Shown: positions 42,512 through 51,610 of the stretch, in pieces | How positions within the stretch are numbered: the first letter of the stretch is position 1 | Layout: each line of letters starts with the position of its first letter | DNA from: an uncultured Lachnospiraceae bacterium | GTDB lineage: Bacteria > Bacillota_A > Clostridia > Lachnospirales > Lachnospiraceae | Length of the DNA: 55,325 bases | Direction: 5' to 3' | Assembly: GCA_910577835.1 (NCBI GenBank) | Contig: CAJTOU010000023.1 | Span: 1 to 55,325 of the forward strand | The notes under the pieces: model-generated | Database searches by the model: none | Seen by the model: the letters and a program-made list of their open reading frames with translations, nothing else | Told to the model about the DNA's origin: nothing | Program-made: the position numbers and the translations under genes

Positions 42512-42934
42512 ATGAAACATATTAAAAAAATCATCTCTATTGTATTGGCGACCGTAATGGTCATGGCACTAGGCGTAACTGCTTTTGCAGCGGAGACAGG
42601 CACATCCGGATATACATCTGCAGTTATGTATTATGAAGGCGAACCTGCTCCAAAGGGAATGGATACCGGCTGTTTTGATTCTGTATATACCAATGCTGAC
42701 GGAGATACAGTTATTGTACTGAAAGAGTATCATTATTCCATTGCTACCGGTACAATTGAGTCCTGCATCGCAAATGGCGAAGAACTTGTTTCAAATGAAA
42801 CTATTGTCATACCTTCAGAATTAGGTTCTTCTGTTGAAGTAAGAATTACTTTCGGCGGTTCTTTGGCGACACTGATTAAAATTGGCATGATTCCTATGAG
42901 TAACCCTATGACCTGTACTATTGTACTTAGCTGA
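42512..42934 (+). CDS. Small secreted protein, first gene of the heme operon
   Basis: 140 residues from the ATG at 42512 (AAAGGAAAAAATT upstream). A signal peptide (MKHIKKIISIVLATVMVMALG, cleavage near AFA-AE) precedes a single small domain of about 110 residues with YHYSIATGTIESCIANGEEL and VEVRITFGGSLATLI. It has no anchor or lipobox, so it is presumably released or cell-wall associated. I do not recognise the domain. Its place directly ahead of NEAT and Shp genes suggests a hemophore-like or accessory role, which is inference. Confidence 0.7.
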   Translation: MKHIKKIISIVLATVMVMALGVTAFAAETGTSGYTSAVMYYEGEPAPKGMDTGCFDSVYTNADGDTVIVLKEYHYSIATGTIESCIANGEELVSNETIVIPSELGSSVEVRITFGGSLATLIKIGMIPMSNPMTCTIVLS

Positions 42935-42962
42935 GTGGAACTTGTATGAAAGGAATAAGCAA

Positions 42963-45900
42963 ATGAAACCTTTAGTAAAACAGTATTCACAGCGGCTGCT
43001 GTCACTGTGTTTAGCACTTATTATGTGTATAAACATGATAAATATAACTGCAATTGCTGCTGAGAAAACAGCGGCGGAACAATATGCCGAACTGCACGTC
43101 TATGCTTCCACATTGAGAGAGGAAGAATATACTTCGGAATCATGGTCTGTATTTAATGAGACATGGTCAGCCCTGAAAGACCTTGGAACAGATATCAGTG
43201 AAATGTCCGAAGCTGTGCAGCAGAATTTTGTAAATAAGCTTCAGGAAGCAATTGACAGCCTTGTAAAATCAGATGATGAAAATCAAAAACCTGATGAAGA
43301 TGAGGATAATAAACCTGTCGACCCCGAAACTAATTATGCAAAGTATTTAAAACTGATTGAATATGCAGAAAATCTGGACAGTACACTTTATACTGAAGAA
43401 AGCTGGGAGGCTTTTCAGAAAAAATTGGAGAGGGTATATTCTTACTATCTGCCAAAAGCAGAAGAAGAATATAAGCAGGGAAACGATATTTCCTACGGCT
43501 ACTATAACGGTAATTTAGAGTCCGATTTGAAACTGCTTTACTTCAAAGACACAAAGTCTGTAACTTTAACCCATAAGGATACAGGAATACAGATACTTTC
43601 CAATAATTATGATTTGGCAGAAGGTGCATGGATAGATGTTACGATTTATAATTACGCCAACTGGCCCTATAATCTGGAAGGTTCTTGGCAGTGCAATATA
43701 CCGAATATTTCAGCAATCTATTCCGCATATAAAATTACGGTAAGAAACGCAGATAATCAGCCGGCTGATGTAGCACGCGGATATCAGCTTACCGTACCTG
43801 TTCCCAATGAATATGATTTGGATAATTTAAATGTGGTTATTACACAGAAAAACGGCTCACAATATAAGCCCAATCATGAAATTGATACTCAAAATCGCCT
43901 TTTGAAGATTTATTTTGAAAACTGGAATGCAGATATTGCCAATGAAGGTGTAATTTTCTTTTCAAACCCTATTCATACCATTGATGTTTCTGCTCTTGGC
44001 GACGGTGTATACAGAGTAAATGTAAATCTTGTCAAACATTCCGATGCGGGAGTATCTTCTATGGCAGATGGAACGCTGGATAAGACAGCAGTTCTTGTGA
44101 AAAACAATAATAATGCAGAACTGTATATGTCCTTTGTTCCGATTGATTACCTTGGCGGTCTTTCTTATACCGGCGGCCTTTGGTGCGAGATAGGAGAGAA
44201 AGCGGACGGCAGATTTGACGAATCTTCCATGACGGTTCTTTCTTACTATTGCAACGAAGACGGTTCTCTTATGGACAATGAGATTTACGATGCGATAACG
44301 GAAATTGGCTGTGTAAAGCTTATCAAACTTTCTTTGAATGATGAGTGTAAAAATGAGGCTGGAGGCTATACTTTGGTGGTCAGTTCTCCCGTAATGGCAG
44401 CTATGAATGGCATGGCTTTTGAGGAAATCATTGCGGATGACCTGCTTGTCAATCTGATGATTTCAAATCCTGAACACCTTGGCAGTGTGGAATATGCCAG
44501 AGAACAGATTCCGGTATATGACAAATCGGCTTTATTGAAAGAAATCAAATATGCTGAGATATTCTCTGAAAAGGAGTATACCGCGAACAGCTATCAAATG
44601 CTTGCAAAGACAATAGAAGCTGCTGAGAAAATTTATGAATCAACATACAGCGATACTGCAACTGCCTCTGCTGCATATGAGGAGCAAATCAGGCTCCTGA
44701 AAACAGCAGTCGCAAATCTGGAAGAAAGTACAGAACTTACAAATGCAAAAGAAGCTCTGCAAAAAGTAATTGATACAGCAAAAGCAGTTTTGATTGGCAA
44801 TAAGACTGAAAGTGCATATGCAAAACTGCAAAATGCTGTCACAGCAGCAGAAAATATATATAACAATACTTCTTTAAGTGTAAGCGATATAGAAACAGCC
44901 AAAACTTCACTGGAACAGGCCATTACAGACTTTCATAACAGTAAAGAAGCCTCTGAACTGGATAAAAATAATTTGAAGAACGGTATATACTCTATTCATG
45001 TGGATATGATGAAAACAGACCGTGTCAGCAAGTCTATGGCCGACAACGCCATTAATCACACCGTAAAGCTGGAAGTAATAAATGGTGAATATTATGTAAC
45101 TTTGGATTTCCGTGGAATTACGATAGAGAACCGTTTCGGATATTTGAAAAATCTGGCTTACTATGCAGATGGCTATACATATGGCCAGTATGGTACCGTG
45201 GAAGGTACACATATTCCTGCCGAAGTTCTATCTACACAGAAAGACAGCGATGGAAAAGACATTATTGACCAGTACAATGATACTAGCAGCCTTTATCCCG
45301 ATATTGTAAAAATCAGACTTGTTGCATCAGCGATTGCGGATGAAGAAGGATATGTACCGCTTCATGTATTTGTTCCAATTATGGAAGCGATTGCAGCGGG
45401 CAATGGAAATCAGGATGTGTTAATGAAAATTGACTGGACCACACTGAAAGAGGCAACAGAGGATACTCCCGAATTCCAGCCGGAAAAACCTGTGGAACAG
45501 TCTCCGGCAGTAGATGCAGCAGATTCCGCAACCGATATCAAAGCTTATGCAGAACCGGGAGTGTTTGAAAATGGAGTAAAACTGATTGTGAATATCATTA
45601 CTTCTGGTGAAGATTATGAGAAAGCGGCAGCAGCGCTTGCAGAAATAGGAAAAAAATTCAAATTGTATGAAATTCACTTTGAAGATGTCAACAGTCAGGA
45701 AGTTCAGCCTAATGGAACAGTAAAGGTAAGCTTCCCGATTCCCGCAGGATATGACGCAACAAAGACGGTTCTTTACCGTATCAATGAAGATGGCAGCAAA
45801 ACATTGATTAAAGGCGAAGTGGAAGGAGACTATTATACAGTAATTACAAAGAGTTTCAGTCTTTATGCGCTTGTGGAAAAAGATAGTGTTGTCACAAATG

Positions 45901-46043
45901 AGCAGAATATAGTCAGTGAAAGTAACAGCCTGACAGGAGATTATACAAATTCTATGTATTGGTTTCTGATGATGGTTTCCTCTGCCGGAATACTCGGTGT
46001 GACAATGATGATAAGAAAGCGAAAAACTCTTATAGGAGAATAA
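42963..46043 (+). CDS. NEAT-domain heme-binding surface protein with FIVAR repeats
   Basis: 1026 residues from the ATG at 42963. Signal peptide to about residue 32. FIVAR-like helical repeats lie at about 35-100, 125-190, 515-590 and 590-660. NEAT domains are at about 345-510 (GDGVYRVNVNLVKHSDAGVS, SSMADGTLDKTAVL) and 670-830 (NGIYSIHVDMMKTDRVSKSM, NHTVKLEVINGEYYVTLDF). A beta domain (about 860-970) precedes the C-terminal anchor. The end, SLTGDYTN then a hydrophobic helix and RKRK, looks like a sortase signal in which LPxTG is degenerate. It should capture heme at the cell surface and pass it to the Shp-like protein and the ABC importer encoded next. Confidence 0.87.
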   Translation: MKPLVKQYSQRLLSLCLALIMCINMINITAIAAEKTAAEQYAELHVYASTLREEEYTSESWSVFNETWSALKDLGTDISEMSEAVQQNFVNKLQEAIDSLVKSDDENQKPDEDEDNKPVDPETNYAKYLKLIEYAENLDSTLYTEESWEAFQKKLERVYSYYLPKAEEEYKQGNDISYGYYNGNLESDLKLLYFKDTKSVTLTHKDTGIQILSNNYDLAEGAWIDVTIYNYANWPYNLEGSWQCNIPNISAIYSAYKITVRNADNQPADVARGYQLTVPVPNEYDLDNLNVVITQKNGSQYKPNHEIDTQNRLLKIYFENWNADIANEGVIFFSNPIHTIDVSALGDGVYRVNVNLVKHSDAGVSSMADGTLDKTAVLVKNNNNAELYMSFVPIDYLGGLSYTGGLWCEIGEKADGRFDESSMTVLSYYCNEDGSLMDNEIYDAITEIGCVKLIKLSLNDECKNEAGGYTLVVSSPVMAAMNGMAFEEIIADDLLVNLMISNPEHLGSVEYAREQIPVYDKSALLKEIKYAEIFSEKEYTANSYQMLAKTIEAAEKIYESTYSDTATASAAYEEQIRLLKTAVANLEESTELTNAKEALQKVIDTAKAVLIGNKTESAYAKLQNAVTAAENIYNNTSLSVSDIETAKTSLEQAITDFHNSKEASELDKNNLKNGIYSIHVDMMKTDRVSKSMADNAINHTVKLEVINGEYYVTLDFRGITIENRFGYLKNLAYYADGYTYGQYGTVEGTHIPAEVLSTQKDSDGKDIIDQYNDTSSLYPDIVKIRLVASAIADEEGYVPLHVFVPIMEAIAAGNGNQDVLMKIDWTTLKEATEDTPEFQPEKPVEQSPAVDAADSATDIKAYAEPGVFENGVKLIVNIITSGEDYEKAAAALAEIGKKFKLYEIHFEDVNSQEVQPNGTVKVSFPIPAGYDATKTVLYRINEDGSKTLIKGEVEGDYYTVITKSFSLYALVEKDSVVTNEQNIVSESNSLTGDYTNSMYWFLMMVSSAGILGVTMMIRKRKTLIGE

Positions 46044-46047
46044 GAAC

Positions 46048-47001
46048 ATGAAAACAATATATCGCACAAAATTTTTAAGAGTGTTGTGCAATATGGCTGT
46101 AATGCTCGCCCTGATGGCGGGCATTGCTTCCATACCTGTGTTAGCGGCTTCTAACGGAATTTATATTGCTGTGGCGACCCCTCATTATCAGCATCCAGAT
46201 ACTGGTATTATTGAGGATGCCGGAGGAGACGGCTCAGCCGTACTCGGACAGTCCATGACGGAAAGTGCTCTCTATCGTCAGGCTTTGGTGGAAGTAGACT
46301 CATCTGGAAATATTTACATAACCCTCCGCATTCAGTTGATGGACAATATCCAGAATCCACAGTTTCAGGTAGATGGTTCTTTGGTATCTGTTTCCCTTAT
46401 GCAGGAGGACTATATCAATAACACTGCTGATTATCGTATGCGGGTAAACAGTGAGAATTCTGTAATTCGCTGTAATATGTATGTCATTGCAATGGGAAGG
46501 GATGTTGTTTTCTATATTACAGTATCGAATCTGCAATCCGGCTCTGGTGATTTTATTACCAGTATAACTGCAGAGGAACCAGAACAGCCTGATACAACAC
46601 CGATACAGACATCAGCAGGAATACAGACTTCAGAAGAACCTCAGTCTCAGGCAGAGCCGCAGGAGCAGACTTCTGCAACAACACAGGCTCCAGAGCAGAC
46701 TTCGACAGAAGAAACACCGGTACAAACACAGCCAATGGAAACCGATGTTCCAGAAAGTACAATTTCAGAAGATTCAGAGACAAAAACTGAAACTTCTGTG
46801 GAATTGACTCAGGAAAAAAAAGATACAGGTACAATACTTGGATTGCAGGAGTTTGACAAAAAAGGAAATAAAGTGAGTGCTTTAGAAGCAAAAGATACTC
46901 AAGATACAGACGAAGGAAGTACTTGGTTTTGGTGGGTGCTTGGAATAATTGTTGTAGTTTATGCCATATGGTACTTCTGTTTCTTTCGGAAAAAGAAATA
47001 A
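46048..47001 (+). CDS. Shp-like heme-binding surface protein
   Basis: 317 residues. A signal peptide ends near VLAAS. The domain at about 35-175 matches the Shp heme-binding domain as I know it (HYQHPDTGIIEDAGG, AVLGQSMTESALYRQALVEV, YITLRIQLMDNIQN). A 100-residue Gln/Glu/Thr/Pro-rich linker spans the wall, and the C-terminus is a membrane helix (WFWWVLGIIVVVYAIWYFCFF) with RKKK. In streptococci Shp takes heme from NEAT-type receptors and delivers it to the lipoprotein HtsA; the adjacent lipoprotein fits that chain. Confidence 0.82.
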   Translation: MKTIYRTKFLRVLCNMAVMLALMAGIASIPVLAASNGIYIAVATPHYQHPDTGIIEDAGGDGSAVLGQSMTESALYRQALVEVDSSGNIYITLRIQLMDNIQNPQFQVDGSLVSVSLMQEDYINNTADYRMRVNSENSVIRCNMYVIAMGRDVVFYITVSNLQSGSGDFITSITAEEPEQPDTTPIQTSAGIQTSEEPQSQAEPQEQTSATTQAPEQTSTEETPVQTQPMETDVPESTISEDSETKTETSVELTQEKKDTGTILGLQEFDKKGNKVSALEAKDTQDTDEGSTWFWWVLGIIVVVYAIWYFCFFRKKK

Positions 47002-47015
47002 AGGGGGTTTGGTTT

Positions 47016-47906
47016 ATGAAATTGAAAAAACTGTTATCTGTTCTCTTTGTAGTAGTGATGGTAGTTTCTCTTTCTGCCTGTGTCAATCAGCATCCAGAAG
47101 AATCTGAACATTCTGTAAATTCAGAAAATCCAAGACTGGTGGCGACTTCTCCTGCAATAGCTCAGATTTGCAGTCGGCTGAATCTTGATTTGGCAGGTGT
47201 ATGTGAGACGAGCGGAGCTCTTCCGGAGAGGTATAAGGATTTGACAAAAGTTGGCATGGCGATGAATCCTGACTTGGAAATTCTGAAGTCCTTGAATCCT
47301 GATTATGTGTTATCTCCAAATTCGCTGCAAAGTGACCTGCAGCCAAAGTATGCTTCTATTGGAGTAAATTCATTGTTTTTAAATCTGAAAAGCGTGGAGG
47401 GCATGTATGCCTCTATTGAAGATTTGGGAAAAAAGTTTAACAGGGAAAAAGAAGCTGAGGCAATGCTTGAGGAATTTGATACTTTTCTAAAAGAGTACCA
47501 GAATAAGAACAAGGACAGAGAAAGTCCGAAAGTGCTGGTTTTAATGGGACTTCCCGGTTCCTATATTGTAGCGACGGAATCAAGCTATGTGGGAAATCTT
47601 GTCAGGCTTGCAGGTGGAACAAATGTGTATGGAGATGGAAACGGGGAGGAATTTCTTACTGCAAATACAGAAGATATGAAAAACAAGGAACCGGATATTA
47701 TCCTTCGTGCGGCGCATGCACTGCCAGAACAGGTAAAGGAGATGTTCGCAGAGGAATTTGAAACAAATGATATCTGGAAACACTTTGCAGCCGTACAGAA
47801 TGGAAAAGTATATGATTTAGATTCCTCCCTTTTCAATATGAGTGCAAATTTTAAATATTCCGACGCTCTCAAAGCCCTGCAGCCCATGTTGTATGGCGAA
47901 GATTAA
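47016..47906 (+). CDS. Heme ABC transporter substrate-binding lipoprotein (IsdE/HtsA-like)
   Basis: 296 residues from the ATG at 47016 (AAGGGGG upstream); an upstream in-frame ATG is inside the preceding gene. Lipobox LSAC at about residue 22. The body is a helical-backbone metal-receptor fold: RLVATSPAIAQICSRLNLDLAGVCET, NPDLEILKSLNPDYVLSP, KVLVLMGLPGSYIVATESSYVGNLVRLAGG. This is close to IsdE, which binds heme through Met/His side chains. It hands heme to the FecCD permease encoded downstream. Confidence 0.9.
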   Translation: MKLKKLLSVLFVVVMVVSLSACVNQHPEESEHSVNSENPRLVATSPAIAQICSRLNLDLAGVCETSGALPERYKDLTKVGMAMNPDLEILKSLNPDYVLSPNSLQSDLQPKYASIGVNSLFLNLKSVEGMYASIEDLGKKFNREKEAEAMLEEFDTFLKEYQNKNKDRESPKVLVLMGLPGSYIVATESSYVGNLVRLAGGTNVYGDGNGEEFLTANTEDMKNKEPDIILRAAHALPEQVKEMFAEEFETNDIWKHFAAVQNGKVYDLDSSLFNMSANFKYSDALKALQPMLYGED

Positions 47907-48014
47907 AGATATTCTTTAAAAATATATGTCAGCATATTCTGGCCAGGAGAGTAAATTTATTTGAACAAATAGAAAGATACGGGTTGGAGTGTCTGACAGA
48001 ATGGAGGATTTTGC

Positions 48015-49007
48015 TTGATTCATAAAAGAAAAAAGATATTGTCTTTTTGTATTACAGCCGCGGGACTTCTTGTATTATTTGTGTTTGCGGTTAATACCGG
48101 CAGCTTAAAAGTGTCACCGGCAGAATTATACAAAGGATTATTTGTACAATATAATTCTGATGTAGCAGCTATCTTTGACCTGCGCTTCCCGCGTATATTT
48201 ATCGCTATGCTTGGCGGTGCAGCGACCGCTGTATCAGGCGTGCTTTTGCAGGCAGTGATGAAGAATCCGCTTGCCGACCCCGGTATCATCGGAATAAGCA
48301 GCGGTGCAAGCCTTACTGCCATATTAGTTACCGCGTTTTTTCCGGCACTTTACTTTTTTATTCCATTGGTTGCTTTTTTGGGTGGAATGGCGGCATTTCT
48401 TATGGTTTACAGTCTTTCCTATAAAGGCGGGCTGTCTCCGCTTCGTCTCATCCTTGTGGGTGTGGCAGTCAATGCGATGTTTACAGGAATAATGAGTGCC
48501 TTTAATTCCGGCACAGGCAGCAGTTATTCAGGGGTGGCAAGTATTGTTAACGCCAATATTACCATGAAAACATGGGCAGATTTTAAAACGCTTCTTATCT
48601 ATTCTGTAATCGGGCTGATTGCAAGTCTGTTTATTGCGGGACAATGTAATCTGCTTACCTTGGAAGATAAAACAGCAAGAAGTCTGGGGGTAAATGTTAC
48701 CCGAAGTCGTATGATTATCTGTGCTGTTGCGGTTTTACTTGCAGCTATTTCAACTGCAATTATAGGTCCAATCAGCTTCTTAGGGCTGATTGTTCCACAT
48801 ATTGCGCGTCTGCTTGTGGGTTCAAACCATAAGACGCTGATTCCATATACAGTTTTACTGGGGGCATTTACATTACTGCTTGCAGATACACTGGGACGTA
48901 CCATCGCAGCTCCCTATGAAATCAGTGCATCCATTCTAATGTCGGTAATTGGCGGACCATTCTTTATCTTTTTACTCAGGAGGTCAAAAAAGGCTTATGG
49001 ACAATAA
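48015..49007 (+). CDS. FecCD-family heme/iron ABC permease (IsdF/HtsB-like)
   Basis: 330 residues with a TTG start at 48015, chosen because GGAGG lies 8 bp upstream. About ten transmembrane helices. Typical FecCD motifs are LRFPRIFIAMLGGAATAVSGVLLQAVMKNPLADPGIIGISSGAS, GPISFLGLIVPHIARLLVG and a helix ending LGRTIAAPYEI. With the lipoprotein and the ATPase it forms a class II heme or siderophore importer. Confidence 0.93.
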   Translation: MIHKRKKILSFCITAAGLLVLFVFAVNTGSLKVSPAELYKGLFVQYNSDVAAIFDLRFPRIFIAMLGGAATAVSGVLLQAVMKNPLADPGIIGISSGASLTAILVTAFFPALYFFIPLVAFLGGMAAFLMVYSLSYKGGLSPLRLILVGVAVNAMFTGIMSAFNSGTGSSYSGVASIVNANITMKTWADFKTLLIYSVIGLIASLFIAGQCNLLTLEDKTARSLGVNVTRSRMIICAVAVLLAAISTAIIGPISFLGLIVPHIARLLVGSNHKTLIPYTVLLGAFTLLLADTLGRTIAAPYEISASILMSVIGGPFFIFLLRRSKKAYGQ

Positions 49008-49779
49008 CAATATTACCTATTCCATAAAAAATTTGTTCTTTTCCTATGGCAGACATGAGGTGCTGAAAGGTCTGTCTTTTGAACTGAATAAGGGGAAAAT
49101 TACAACATTGATTGGTGCAAATGGATGCGGCAAATCCACACTGTTTCATCTTATGACAAAAAATCTGAAACCGGATAGCGGGGAGATTACACTGGAAGGA
49201 AAAAGCCTTATTGATATCCGTTTAAAAGACTTTGCCAGGCGGGTATCTATTGTACATCAATATAATACTGCTCCGGCTGATTTGTCAGTGGAAAAACTGA
49301 TTTCCTATGGCAGAACACCGTATCATATGCTTGGTCTTTCTTATGATGTGAAAGAAGATGAAGAAAAAGTGCAAAAGGCAATGGAGATTACGAATACATA
49401 CAAGTATAAAGACAAACCGGTGGCAGAATTGTCCGGAGGACAAAAACAGCGTGTGTGGATTGCCATGGCACTGGCACAGGATACAAAGACTTTATTTCTG
49501 GATGAACCTACTACCTATCTGGATATCCGTTATCAGTTGCAGATATTGAAAATGATTCAGAAACTAAACAGAGAGTTTGGTATTACGATTATTATGGTGC
49601 TCCATGATATCAATCAGTCACTTTATTATAGTGATGAGATTGTCGCCATGAAGGATGGCAGAATTCTTGCACAGGGACAACCGGAAAACGTCATTACTGA
49701 CGGGCTTGTAAAGGAGGTTTATGATGTGGAGCTGCAGATTCGGAAAATGGATGGCAGGCCGTTTATTCTGCCTGTTTAA
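48997..49779 (+). CDS. FepC-like ABC ATPase of the heme importer
   Basis: 260 residues from the ATG at 48997, overlapping the permease gene by 11 bp (CAGGAGG upstream). Walker A is GANGCGKST, the signature is LSGGQKQRVWIAMAL, Walker B is TLFLDEPTTYLDIRYQ and the switch His is in VLHDINQS. The form DEPTTYLDI is typical of FepC/FhuC-type iron-complex ATPases. It completes the heme import complex. Confidence 0.94.
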   Translation: MDNNNITYSIKNLFFSYGRHEVLKGLSFELNKGKITTLIGANGCGKSTLFHLMTKNLKPDSGEITLEGKSLIDIRLKDFARRVSIVHQYNTAPADLSVEKLISYGRTPYHMLGLSYDVKEDEEKVQKAMEITNTYKYKDKPVAELSGGQKQRVWIAMALAQDTKTLFLDEPTTYLDIRYQLQILKMIQKLNREFGITIIMVLHDINQSLYYSDEIVAMKDGRILAQGQPENVITDGLVKEVYDVELQIRKMDGRPFILPV

Positions 49780-49810
49780 TAAATGCCGGAAATATCACGA
49801 GGTGAAATAA

Positions 49811-51610
49811 ATGATGATTAATAAACGGCTGATTGGAATAGTCAGCGAGAGCAGAAGGTATATAGCAGGAAATGTCATGTTACAATGGTGTTCTCTGGCG
49901 GCAAATATTGTGATGATGACAAATATCACAAATCTGCTGCAAGATTTATTTCGAGAAACAGCAGATGTAACAAGTATACTTACAACAGCAGTTATTGCCA
50001 TAATTGCGATAGGAATCCGCATCGTTTGTATAACAGGAGCCTCCCGCATGGGATATCTTTCCTCAAAAGCGGTAAAAAGAATTCTGCGGGAAAAAATTTA
50101 CCAAAAACTTTTGAAGCTTGGAATTTCTTACAGAGAGCAGGTAAAGACGTCAGAAGTTGTGCAGGTTGCCGTTGAGGGCGTGGACCAGCTGGAAACTTAT
50201 TTTGGAGCATATCTTCCACAGTTTTTTTATGCAATGCTGGCGCCTTTGACGCTATTTATTTACTTATGTTTTATCAATGTGCCTTCAGCCGTTGTGCTGC
50301 TTGTATGTGTTCCAATGATTCCCGTAGCAATCGCAGCAGTACAGACATGGGCAAAAAAGCTGCTGTCAAAGTATTGGGGACAATATACGGCGCTTGGAGA
50401 TACATTTCTGGAAAATCTGCAGGGGCTTTCCACCTTAAAAATATATCAGGCGGACAGCTTTAAGAATGAAGAAATGAACCGTGAATCGGAAAAGTTCCGC
50501 AGAATTACAATGAAAGTATTAACCATGCAGCTAAATTCCATTACAATTATGGATTTTATCGCATATGGTGGAGCAGCACTGGGTGTAATTATGGCAGCCA
50601 CGCAATATCAGGCGGAGCATGTCTCCCTTTCAGGGTGCCTGCTTATTATCCTGCTGGCAGCAGACTTCTTTATTCCCATGCGACAGTTGGGTTCCTACTT
50701 CCACATCGCCATGAACGGCATGGCAGCAAGCGACAAAATTTTTCATCTGCTTGATTTACCGGAAACCACGCAAAAATCGGAAACAGTCCCTGAAGACTGC
50801 TCCATTATCTGTTCCAGTATACATTTTTCCTATCAGAAAGGCAGAGAAATTCTGCATGGAATTAATATAAAGTTTCCAAAAGGTACATTTACCTCTATTG
50901 TGGGGGAATCCGGATGTGGAAAATCTACGATTGCGGCAATTTTAATGGGCAGAAACAAAGACTATTCCGGTTCGGTAAAAATAGGCGGCACAGAATTGAA
51001 AACAATTTCAGAGAAGAGTCTAATGGAGAATTTTACCTATATCAGTCACCAAAGCTATCTTTTTAAAGGAACAATACGGGAAAATCTTTTAATGGGAAAT
51101 CTGCATGCCACAGACCATGAATTATGGCGGGTTCTCGAACAGGCCAATCTCTCGGATTTTCTAAAGGCAGAGAACGGACTGGATACACTGCTGACGGAGA
51201 AAGGCGGAAATCTTTCCGGCGGACAGCGTCAGAGGCTTGCGCTTGCACGGGCATTACTTCATGACAGTCCGGTTTATATTTTTGATGAAGCGACTTCCAA
51301 TATTGATGTAGAAAGTGAAAATGATATTATGAAGGAAATTCATGCACTGGCAGGGAAAAAGACTGTAATTTTGATTTCTCACAGGCTTGCCAATATAACC
51401 ATATCAGATAATATCTATGTGATGGAGAAGGGCACAGTTGTGGAAAGCGGAAGCCATGAAAGTCTGCTTGAGAGGAAAGGTATCTATAAGAGACTGTGGG
51501 ACACACAGCAATGCCTTGAAAATTATGGAAATAAACAATACATATCTCAAAATAGTCATTTTGTATCAACAGAAGATTGGAAGAAAGGAAAGGATGGTGC
51601 AGCCACATGA
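49811..51610 (+). CDS. CydD-like ABC exporter, permease-ATPase fusion
   Basis: 599 residues; membrane domain about 1-310, then Walker A GESGCGKST, signature LSGGQRQRLALARAL, Walker B VYIFDEATSNIDVE and switch ISHRLANI. The layout, with GASRMGYLSSKAVKRILREKIYQKLLKLG and YLPQFFYAMLAPLTLFI, resembles the CydD half of CydDC, whose known ligands include heme and thiols. The following half-transporter starts at its stop codon. Its place after the heme importer suggests heme movement or maturation rather than generic drug export. ATG at 49811 after CGAGGTG. Confidence 0.83.
   Translation: MMINKRLIGIVSESRRYIAGNVMLQWCSLAANIVMMTNITNLLQDLFRETADVTSILTTAVIAIIAIGIRIVCITGASRMGYLSSKAVKRILREKIYQKLLKLGISYREQVKTSEVVQVAVEGVDQLETYFGAYLPQFFYAMLAPLTLFIYLCFINVPSAVVLLVCVPMIPVAIAAVQTWAKKLLSKYWGQYTALGDTFLENLQGLSTLKIYQADSFKNEEMNRESEKFRRITMKVLTMQLNSITIMDFIAYGGAALGVIMAATQYQAEHVSLSGCLLIILLAADFFIPMRQLGSYFHIAMNGMAASDKIFHLLDLPETTQKSETVPEDCSIICSSIHFSYQKGREILHGINIKFPKGTFTSIVGESGCGKSTIAAILMGRNKDYSGSVKIGGTELKTISEKSLMENFTYISHQSYLFKGTIRENLLMGNLHATDHELWRVLEQANLSDFLKAENGLDTLLTEKGGNLSGGQRQRLALARALLHDSPVYIFDEATSNIDVESENDIMKEIHALAGKKTVILISHRLANITISDNIYVMEKGTVVESGSHESLLERKGIYKRLWDTQQCLENYGNKQYISQNSHFVSTEDWKKGKDGAAT

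Noticed and set aside
45420..46133. 237-codon minus-strand open frame
   Set aside because: It is antisense to the NEAT gene, low in recognisable features and rich in Phe/Ile/Cys, as expected for a shadow frame.
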